A program made the translations under genes and the position numbers. 64,000 nt of DNA from Polytrichum commune (lineage: Eukaryota; Streptophyta; Polytrichopsida; Polytrichales; Polytrichaceae): positions 60,666,533 through 60,730,532 of the forward strand of contig OX485804.1 in the NCBI GenBank assembly GCA_950295325.1, read 5' to 3'. Numbering within the stretch: position 1 is the first letter of the stretch; each line of letters starts with the position of its first letter. Shown piece after piece: positions 37,535-44,919 of this stretch. A model generated the notes under the pieces. That model saw only the letters and a list, made by a program, of their open reading frames with translations. It was not told the origin of the DNA and made no database searches.

Positions 37535-38175
37535 CTTAGACCAAGAACCCCATTAATAACTCATATTTGTGATGGTATAGGGTGGGCAATCGAAACCTTA
37601 GACCAAATTGAAGGGGACATCTTAAAACATTCATATTAATGCACACAAAATATGAGAGCTTGTATGAATATGGTTTAGGTAGGGCAATCCAAACCATAGA
37701 TCTTATTGAAGGGAAAATCTTAAAACATTCATATTAATGCACACAAAATATGAGAGCTTGTATGAATATGGTTTAGGTAGGGCAATCCAAACCATAGATC
37801 TTATTGAAGGGAAAATCTTGAAACATTCATATTAATGCACACAAAATATGAGAGCTTGTATGAATATGGTTTAGGTAGGGCACTCCAAACCATAGATCTT
37901 ATTGAAGGGAAAATCTTAAAACATTCATATTAATGCACACAAAATATGAGAGCTTGTATGAATATGGTTTAGGTAGGGCAATCCAAACCATAGATCTTAT
38001 TGAAGGGAAAATCTTGAAACATTCATATTAATGCACACAAAATATGAGAGCTTGTAATGTATGGTTTAGGTAGGGCACTCCAAACCATAGATCTTATTGA
38101 AGGGGAAATCTTAAAACATTCATATTAATGCACACAATAAGGCACTCCAAACCTTAGACCATATTGAAGGCAAAA
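37535..38175 (+). repeat. subterminal tandem array, about 6 units of 97-98 bp
   Basis: Units begin with ACATTCATATTAATGCACAC at about 37627, 37726, 37823, 37920, 38018 and 38115 (last one partial) and are nearly identical. Each holds GGTAGGGCAMTCCAAACC, the subterminal motif that recurs in inverted form near the right end (about 48303 and 48350) and in the second copy (about 62219 and 62262). Subterminal repeats of this kind are usual transposase binding sites in large DNA transposons. Confidence 0.85.
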
Positions 38176-38313
38176 TCATGTGACACTTATATTATTGCAA
38201 AAAAAACAAAGTATGGCACGTAAAATGCATAGCATGCTAACACCACACATCCATTGGATAGTGCGACCCAAAATCATATTGCCTATGGTCCAAAACCCTA
38301 CGCCTACTATGGC

Positions 38314-38631
38314 CTATCTAGCCTCGGAGACTGCCTCTATTTCTTTTGCCTTTTTTTCTTTTGCCTCTTTTGTTTTTGCTTCTTTTTCTTTTGCTGCGGC
38401 TTCTTTTGCTCGCATTGCTTCAACATTCCTGAAAATCTCCGCCCCGCGACTATAGCCATTTTTGGGTTGACCGCCCTCTATAACACATTTTGGATTCCGT
38501 CGGCCACCCGAATTATACGACGAAGAATTCGAATACGATGAAGTGGACTGTCTTGCATTTTTGGTCATGGAGTAGAAACGCTCCAACTCGACGGACACAC
38601 TAGACCGCATAGGTTTACGGGTGGGAGCAAC
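38314..38631 (-). CDS. possible last exon: Ser-rich segment and Lys/Glu/Ala coiled coil
   Basis: An acceptor TTGCAG|GTTGCTCCC at 38632/38631 opens a frame of 105 residues that stops at 38314. It has a Ser/Tyr-rich stretch and then a highly charged helix (RAKEAAAKEKEAKTKEAKEK). It lies 88 bp beyond the stop of the phosphatase exon. It would join the phosphatase frame in phase 0 only if a donor existed near 38726, where AACAAG is followed by CT and not GT. So it may be a former last exon cut off by a lost donor site, or a separate piece. Low certainty. Confidence 0.35.
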   Translation of the reverse strand, partial: VAPTRKPMRSSVSVELERFYSMTKNARQSTSSYSNSSSYNSGGRRNPKCVIEGGQPKNGYSRGAEIFRNVEAMRAKEAAAKEKEAKTKEAKEKKAKEIEAVSEAR

Positions 38632-38719
38632 CTGCAACGCGTGAATGCAAGAACACACGTGTTAGTTTAGGGAGGAAGACCCAAACGTGTCACATACACA
38701 TACAAACACACGTAGTGTC

Positions 38720-39532
38720 TCAAATGAGCTTGTTAAATTTCGCGTGAGATAACAACTCTCTGTACAAATGGTCTCGTGGATCCAAGTATCTCTCGCCTAT
38801 CGGATTGTTCCTAACAAAATTGTTTACGGGCAGTCCGCTTCCGCAGAGCGCCTGGAGGTATTTACCAAGGTCTAACAAAAATCGGTCCCGGACCTTCTCG
38901 ACCGTCCAGGTAGGGCAAACTATGAGGTTGGCCGTCGGGTTCAACATGTTCTTTGCGGCGCTGTCGTCCACCATGAGCGTGTTCTCGCGGGTGGGACGGA
39001 CGTCGTAGGGGACGCCTATCAAGGACGGCCGCTGGTCCCAAAAAATGGGCTTCAAGACCTTGAGGTATTGGGGGGAAGCGGGGTTGTTTGGTTTTTTGAC
39101 GACTTTGCCGTCCGGTGTGTACAATATTCTACAGGCTTCCTGTGCTAGGACCATGCAGGGGGGCTCGATGCCCTTGAAGATGAACTCCACGACGGCATTG
39201 GTGTTCTCGGCCGTCATGGAGCTCCAAACGACCACCCACCATCGTTGTTGGGCCATCTGGAGGAAGGTCCGAAGCCACGGGCAGAGGTGAACTAGCTTGC
39301 TCTTTATGAACGTGGGCGGGCCGTCGTAATTCGCGTCCGCGGGCTTGCAAAAGGGCACCGTGGGGGTCCTCGGGCAATGAACGCATTGGACGAGGACCCC
39401 GTTCAGGTCTAACACCAGGAATCGTTTCTTCGGCCGCGGGGGCGGGGCGGGTAAAACCGGGGGTGCCGCCGCGCTGCCCTCTCCGCTCCTTGGAGAAGAG
39501 CGTCGGGGAGCCGCTACGCTATGCTCCGAGCC
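38720..39532 (-). CDS. exon D: FCP1/NIF-like HAD phosphatase domain
   Basis: After a Pro/Arg/Ser-rich lead (about 30 residues) the frame reads KKRFLVLDLNGVLV, which is HAD motif I with Asn in place of the second Asp. It is followed by VVWSSMTAENT (motif II, a Ser after VW as in FCP1-like domains) and LMVDDSAAKN (motif III/IV, with the paired Asp). This order and spacing (motif I to motif III about 145 residues) fit the FCP1 homology domain, which removes phosphate from Ser residues of protein tails. The DLNG variant occurs in a plant subfamily of FCP1-like proteins, to my knowledge, and could be catalytically weak. The stop is at 38720. A frame starting at 39415 would lack the motif I beta strand, so the acceptor at 39533 is preferred. 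Confidence 0.7.
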   Translation of the reverse strand, partial: GSEHSVAAPRRSSPRSGEGSAAAPPVLPAPPPRPKKRFLVLDLNGVLVQCVHCPRTPTVPFCKPADANYDGPPTFIKSKLVHLCPWLRTFLQMAQQRWWVVVWSSMTAENTNAVVEFIFKGIEPPCMVLAQEACRILYTPDGKVVKKPNNPASPQYLKVLKPIFWDQRPSLIGVPYDVRPTRENTLMVDDSAAKNMLNPTANLIVCPTWTVEKVRDRFLLDLGKYLQALCGSGLPVNNFVRNNPIGERYLDPRDHLYRELLSHAKFNKLI

Positions 39533-40001
39533 CTGCGGATACGATCGAGAGAAAATGGTGGGTGACTTATGTCATGCTATGTCCAAACGAAGCATTAAAG
39601 AAACGAGTGTTCTCGGTGCAAACACAAAACCATTTGATTCATTTTGGAGGGGGTGCAACAAGGGACACAAGAGAGGCAAGAGCATACAACATACATTCAA
39701 ACACAGGATACAAGTATATAGGAGTAAAAAATGGCGATTATATTATATACAATGCTCTATGTACATCTTGATTGGGGGGAGCCGCGTTGAACGATGCGTT
39801 CAAACTAGCCTACTTCTACATCTAGCAAAAATTGAAGAGACGGGCCGCCGTGATGAAGACTTCGTCGCAAGCCGGGGGGTATGTGGACGAACGAATGGTC
39901 GGGGGGAAGTGGCGAAGGGCGCGAGTGCCGGGGGGGCGACGTGTGCGTGAGTTTAGGGTAGGTAGGGGACACGACCAAGGCAAGAAGTCAAAGACCCAGG
40001 G

Positions 40002-40025
40002 AGTTTGGGTCGACCGACCCAAACT
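40002..40025. repeat. TTTGGGTCG palindrome, copy 1 (intron C-D)
   Basis: 24 bp, arms AGTTTGGGTCG and CGACCCAAACT around a 2-bp centre (AC). It lies 20 bp past the donor of exon C. Confidence 0.9.
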
Positions 40026-40045
40026 GAGTGGGGTCAGTGCATTAC

Positions 40046-41518
40046 CTCGCCTTGGTCGTGCCTCGACGACGTTGATGCCGGCATCGCGTGCGTTGCCCCA
40101 CCTCTGTCACCGCCGCCTCCGACGACGACGTCAGCCGCAACCTGCTCCTGCAAAGGCTGACTGTCAGGCCTTTGTCCCAACCCAACCTCCGCATGCGCAT
40201 CATGCATTGGTTCATCGACTGGGTTAGGAGTAGAGGTATCACTAGGCCCTTGCGGGCCTTCAACATCTAACATGGGCTCGTCCACCGGGGTCTGGTCGGG
40301 GACGGGGTTTGGGTCGGCCGACCCAAACCCTGCTGCTTGGCGAGCGTCGCTCTGGGACGCTGCAACGTGGGCACTATTTGGGTCGGACGACCCAAACATG
40401 TGGGGGTCGTCCCGTTGGTGTTGTGGGGGCGAGAGGATGGGAGGCCGGAGCGGCGGGGGTGCCAACGAGCTGGAAGCTCCGGGGACGCGCCAAAGGTTGG
40501 GGTCGTCCACCTGCTGGACGGGCGCGTAAGGGCGGGCGTGCGGCTGCAGCAAGTGCGCGAAGCTGAAGGACTGTTGCGGCGCTGGCCGCGGGCGGATATC
40601 CTGTGGAGGGAAGCCTGCGGGCAAGTGAGGGAATGAACTCGGGGGAGCCATCACCAATCCCTGCGCCAGCATGCCCTGGATCACTTGCGTGATCAAGTCC
40701 GCTTGGGACGGAGGTGGGGCCATCGCCCTTTGCCGCTCCTGCTCCAACAGAAGAGCCCTCAACTCCGCGACTTCGTTGCGGACCGAGGGCTCCTCGGCGG
40801 CGGCCTTTTGCAATCGGACGCGTTGCTCCTCGTCCCGGAGCATCTTCGCGTTGGCCTCCTCCACGGTGAGGACCTCGGGTTTCACCCTCACCATCCCGGC
40901 GAACGCTGTGGGGGAGGCAGGATCCGACCTCAGCCTCTTCGCGAGCTCCATGTCGTCCTCGTCCTCGGAGCTTATGGCGATCGTCTCCTCCACCGCATAA
41001 TCGCTGTATAATTTCTTCCCCTTCAGCATTCGCCGCTCCCTGAAGGTGGCCGTCGCGTCCCTCGAATACATGTCCTTCGCGTCGGCCACCGTGAGGACGG
41101 GCACTAGCTTGCTCTGCGGCGTGGCAGCTCGCATGGCCTTCTTCCGCTGAGGGGCCTCGGATTCTTGAGTGAATCCTGTTGCCCCTTCCTCGACCTCCCC
41201 CTCCACTTTCTCTGCTTCCTCCTCATCCTCCTCTTCCTCCCCCTCCTCCGCAACCTCGCCACCTGCTCCCATAGACGGATTGCCCGGATGCAACCCGATG
41301 AGCGGCTCTGGCAATTGAACGGGGGCGCGCATGGCGAATTCACCCGGGTTGATTCGCCTCGCCATATCCAAAGGATTCTCGCCCCCCTCGACGATCTCTT
41401 CGACGTAGGATCCGGGTATCCAGTCGAGGATGTCCATTCTCTTTGCCAGCGTCTTCTGGGTCCTGTAGAATTGAACATCGGTATCCTCCACATAGGAGTA
41501 GATGTTCAACCCAGACAT
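40046..41518 (-). CDS. exon C: acidic and Pro-rich linker region
   Basis: 491 codons, phase 0 at both ends. The start, MSGLNIYSYVEDTDVQFYRTQ, is moderately ordered. It is followed by a long acidic run (EEGEEEEDEEEAEKVEGEVEE), a Ser/Asp patch (ISSEDEDDMELAKRLRSD, resembling a nuclear acidic linker), a coiled-coil stretch (RLQKAAAEEPSVRNEVAELR) and a Pro/Gln/Asp-rich tail. Two palindromes, at 40305-40330 and 40377-40396, lie inside the tail and are read as FGSADPN and FGSSDPN. No enzyme domain is visible. Confidence 0.55.
40305..40330. repeat. TTTGGGTCG palindrome, copy 2 (in exon C)
   Basis: A 26-bp perfect palindrome with GGCC at its centre and GGG/CCC outer arms. It is read in frame as GFGSADPNP. 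Confidence 0.9.
40377..40396. repeat. TTTGGGTCG palindrome, copy 3 (in exon C)
   Basis: 20 bp, arms TTTGGGTCG and CGACCCAAA around GA. It is read in frame as FGSSDPN. Confidence 0.85.
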
Positions 41519-41598
41519 CTGCACAATCCAAATCAATAGTATTAGTATCACCAATGAAGAATAAGGAAAAATGACACCCAAAAAAACAATAATAGTTA

Positions 41599-41620
41599 GT
41601 TTGGGTCGCTCGACCCAAAC
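41599..41620. repeat. TTTGGGTCG palindrome, copy 4 (intron B-C)
   Basis: 22 bp, arms GTTTGGGTCG and CGACCCAAAC around CT, in the middle of the 135-bp intron. Confidence 0.9.
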
Positions 41621-41653
41621 CAGGCATATACATCCACGAGGTTAGTTTCTTAC

Positions 41654-42995
41654 CATTGCTGCAAAAACCGGTTTGGAGCCCCCGACGACGTTGAAGATGA
41701 AGTCCCCCCTCTTCGTGAGGGTCCTCATCATCCGCAGGTAAAAATCCATCCGCAGCTCATCCGCAGCTCATCCGCGGGGTAGTTGGCGTACTTCGCCTCG
41801 TCGTACAAGCTTCTGCTGGTGCCCAACCCTTCTGGGACTTGGAAAACCTTTCCATCCGGGCTATAGGATGGTTTGGCACCTTCAGCAGCTCAGCTTTGTA
41901 CACGAAGTACAAGCACAACACACAGACTATCTTCGTCTTCTTGTCTTTCAATGAGTTGTACGCCCCCTCCGCCGGTGCAGCAACGTAATGAGATTTTGAG
42001 ACGGCGTACTCTGGTTGCAATTTACGCACGATCTCGTACACCTGCTCCGCCCTCCTGTCCTCGACAATCCACAACCAGACGTCAACCTCCCTGAATTTGG
42101 GGCTGGCGTAGTCCACGAACTTGGTGAAGAATGGCTCGTAAAACGGGGTGCTCATTGTCCCCTCGAATGACGCTCCAGGAATGTTCCTGAAGTCTATCAT
42201 TCCGAAGGGGAAGCGGTCCCCGGCTGCAGTCCTGATCGCCTTCCTAGCATCAGAGCCCGGCCAACCTTGGATCTTTAGAGGCTCAAGGGAGACCAAGTTG
42301 AAGTGAGCTTCGCCCTCGAACCTGACGATCTTCTTCTCCTTTATAAAGTTGGAGAAGGCACGCGCGGAGTGTTCGGGAAGCGCCCGGTTCCTCCCACCCT
42401 TCACGAACTTGGACCTGAGGAAGTCGTCTCCCGCCTCCCTCATGAGTGCCGCCATGGACGCACTGGTGAACTTGTACTCGGCTTTGAATGCCCTCCAGTG
42501 CGCCTCGTCAACCTCTCCGTCCACGATGAGCTTCTTCTCGGGCACCAGCTTGTGCAGCTCTTGGACGATGGTCGTCTTCTTCTTCCTGTTCTCCGTCCAT
42601 TCCTTCAAGGTGTAGCATGAAGGGACGAACATCTTAGGCTTCGTGAAGACGATCTTCGGGTGAACCCAGCATCTCTTCGCCGTCGGCTGCATGTGGAGGA
42701 TGTGGGACGCCGCCTTTCCCACCTCTGTCTCCGAGAGACCTTGAAGAGCTCTGAAGAGCTCCCTCACCAGTGGCTTCATTTGCTTGAAGCGCGTAGTCTG
42801 GTTGTACAGAATGCCGGTGTCGGGATCGATGAGGTCTCCCGTCTCGTGTTTTTCGAAGACAGTCTTCCATTTTGTCCACACGGAGTCGGACGCTGTGATC
42901 AAGTAGATTTCTCCTCTTAGCTCGTTATATTTTTTTTGCTTGTGGCTAGCGTTGTCAATAGAGGAGAATTTATTGATCATCTGGTATTTGAAGTC
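41654..42995 (-). pseudogene. exon B: unrecognised domain, two frame lesions
   Basis: From DFKYQMINKF the frame is open to about 41860 and encodes a well-mixed globular sequence (for example FWKTVFEK-like WTKWKTVFEKHETGD, CWVHPKIVF, WLWIVEDRRAEQVYEIVRKLQPEY). It then shifts. Reading the next frame gives SPDGKVFQVPEGLGTSRS, a natural continuation. A second shift at an 11-bp duplication (CATCCGCAGCT twice on the plus strand, 41747-41768) must also be undone to reach MDFYLRMMRTL and the donor at 41653. No family is recognised; a methyltransferase-like or nuclease-like fold cannot be shown by eye. Confidence 0.55.
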
Positions 42996-43054
42996 CTGTA
43001 CATGAAGTCAAGAACATATGTTAGAGAACACATCATGAAAAAAAATGGAACAGC

Positions 43055-43363
43055 AGTTTGGGTCGATCGACCCAAACTTTAAATCTCATGAAGACTATAA
43101 GACAATCCAGCAGTTTGGATCGATCGACCCAAACTTTAAATGTCATGAAGACTATAAGATAATCCAGCAGTTTGGGTCGATCGACCCAAACTTTAAATCT
43201 CATGAAGACTATAAGACAATCCAAGAGTTTGGGTCGATCGACCCAAACTTTAAATCTGATGAAGACTATAAGACAATCCAAGAGTTTGGGTCGATCGACC
43301 CAAACTTTAAATCTGATGAAGACTATAAGACAATCCAAGAGTTTGGGTCGATCGACCCAAACT
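43055..43363. repeat. 57-bp tandem array of six TTTGGGTCG palindromes (intron A-B)
   Basis: Palindromes of 24 bp start at 43055, 43112, 43169, 43226, 43283 and 43340, an exact period of 57 bp. The centre is always CGATCG; only the second copy has an arm change (GGAT). Spacers are nearly constant (TTAAATCTCATGAAGACTAT and similar). The array fills most of the 375-bp intron 42996-43370, so the plus-strand repeat frame here is not a protein gene. Confidence 0.95.
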
Positions 43364-43370
43364 TACTCAC

Positions 43371-44696
43371 CTCCCATTTTGGGTTCTTGTCTTTTGCATT
43401 CTCCCTTTCCTTGGGAGGCCTGCCATAGAACTCCCACACATCCCTCGAGGCCATTATATTCCTAATCCAGGATGCCTGATACGCCTTTTTTTTATTCCCC
43501 ATGTTGAAAAACTTGGAGATGTCACTGAGGACGGTCTCGTTGTCCGACCAAACCACCAGTGCCTTCCATACCTTCAGCTTCTCCTTCTGGTTGTTGGGGT
43601 CGTCCCATTCAGTCATCAGCTGGATTTTTTTGGAGGCCTCGACACTGTGCTGGCCATCAATCAACCAGAAATCTCCTTTAGAAATCGCCGGCCACATATC
43701 AGCCGTAGGCATTCTTTTTAGCCCCTGGGGCATCACGACAATTGTCTGCCTGTCGTCCTTGAACTGCCCGCCCAAGATTTGAGCGACCATCCAGTCGACA
43801 TAGGCATCCTCCTTGGCTCGGACACACTTTTCAGGTGGCGCAAGGTGGCATTGTGCAATGTTTACCTCGAACTTGAAGTCCCTGCCCATGAAGAAGCAAT
43901 GGAGGCATTTCGTGTCAAAATTGTCGTTGATTTTCTGAATTTCCCCAGCATCAACCTCTTGGCCAGGCTTGGGCATCCGCAACTCTGGCGAAACTGGCTC
44001 GGTGGTCATGACTGATGACTCCCTTGCCCTTTTCGACGGGGTCGTCTGCCGGCTTCCTGAAGGAGTTGGCGTCTCGCTGTCAGCCGGAGTCGAGGTAGTG
44101 CTCAGTCTTCTAGAATCTGCCGGAACCGCCAGCGGAATCCTCACAGATTGGGGTCTGGAGGAACCTGCTCCTTCTTCTGTCTTGGCCTTCCGCCTGACAG
44201 GCTGTTGCGTTTTTGGTTTGCTTTGCAATGCTTTATTCAAAACCGTGATCGCTTGTTTCAGTTTTGTGAACCTGCTAGCGACCTTGGTGTTCGATACAGT
44301 GCCATCTATGAAGATGGTCTCCAGTTTTATTATCTCCGGGTCAACGCACGTCTCCTTGGCGTATAGGGGGTCGAAAGCCTCGGAGAATTGGTGCATGAAC
44401 ATATGCACGTTCTGCACTGCGGAGTTCTCTAGAATAACGTCAACGTGCTCCCCGAGAGCTTGGACGGAAGCAACCTCCCATCCCGTCAGCGTTGCCCAGG
44501 TGTGTTGCTCGTGGGTCCCCACTTTCACCATGAACAAGAGCTTGTACTGGGAGGCTTTCACAACCTGAACGGACCACGCAAGAACGATCCCGTCCTTTGG
44601 GACGTATGAGTCGTCCTGTGGAGTTTCGTACTCCTCCCAAAGGTGGTCTGGGGCGAGCATGAACCACCTCTCTCCAGGTCTCTTTTTAGTGGCCAT
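43371..44696 (-). CDS. exon A: ParB-like (DGQH) domain protein segment
   Basis: 442 codons from ATG 44696, directly after an acceptor, so a leader exon probably lies further upstream. Residues 1-170 are a mixed globular region (WFMLAPDHLWEEYETPQ, then WATLTGWEV), followed by a Ser/Thr/Arg-rich linker. The last 190 residues contain KGDFWLIDGQHSVEASKKIQ, with DGQH followed by a helix, as in ParB/Srx-like nuclease and DNA-binding folds, then WKALVVW and FFNMGNKKKA. In phages and bacterial plasmids this fold binds or cuts DNA. Assignment rests on this motif and its context only. Reading on into the intron gives a false tail. Confidence 0.55.
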
Positions 44697-44919
44697 CTGT
44701 AAGTCCAGAAACAAAATTGTTAGTTTAGGTCGATCGACCCAAAGTTTTTCAACTTGGATTGAACATCAGTGCAAATTGAAGGGTGCTCTACTGGCCATCA
44801 TGAATAGGTTTGGGTCGACCGACCCAAACCCAAGCCTCGAATAGCCTAATCGTATAAGAATTATTGGTAGAGTTCGGGTCTTAAGAATATGAATATATTG
44901 AATATTGTGTAGTGGCAGA
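44697..44919. promoter_or_regulatory. divergent upstream region with two TTTGGGTCG palindromes
   Basis: This 223-bp interval lies between the transposase start at 44920 (+) and the first recognised exon of the large gene (-). It holds an imperfect palindrome at 44724-44743 and a 24-bp one at 44807-44830. An acceptor at 44697 implies a leader exon of the minus-strand gene within or beyond this interval. A shared control region is an inference. Confidence 0.5.

Larger units (their letters stand above)
38720..44696 (-). pseudogene. large fusion gene: ParB-like domain to FCP1-like HAD phosphatase, two frame lesions
   Basis: Four exons, all joining in phase 0: A 44696-43371, B 42995-41654, C 41518-40046, D 39532-38720. 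Acceptors and donors are good (for example GACTTACAG|ATGG before A, GGGAG|GTGAGT after A, TGTACAG|GACTTC before B, CAATG|GTAAG after B, TGTGCAG|ATGTC before C, GGCGAG|GTAATG after C, TCCGCAG|GGCTC before D). Together they would encode about 1,650 residues. A carries a ParB-like DGQHS motif, B is unrecognised, C is an acidic low-complexity linker, and D is an FCP1-like phosphatase. Exon B is 1342 nt. A 1-nt loss near 41860 and an 11-bp tandem duplication at 41747-41768 explain the odd length: 1342+1-11 = 1332, divisible by 3. GC content is far above the flanks. Whether it is one protein or a polycistronic remnant is an inference from the matching phases. Confidence 0.6.

Noticed and set aside
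38254-38541. Phe/Cys-rich plus-strand frames
   Set aside because: They are the antisense of a Lys/Glu/Ala coiled-coil exon on the minus strand.
43055-43363. Array resembling a CRISPR (regular palindromic repeats)
   Set aside because: The spacers are nearly identical, not unique, the period is exact over repeat plus spacer, and the DNA is plant nuclear.
43045-43428. Plus-strand frame with a 19-residue repeat (SIDPNFKSHEDYKTIQQFG type)
   Set aside because: It is the read-out of a 57-bp tandem array inside an intron of the minus-strand gene. The repeat unit is nearly identical at DNA level, so it is not a repeat protein.
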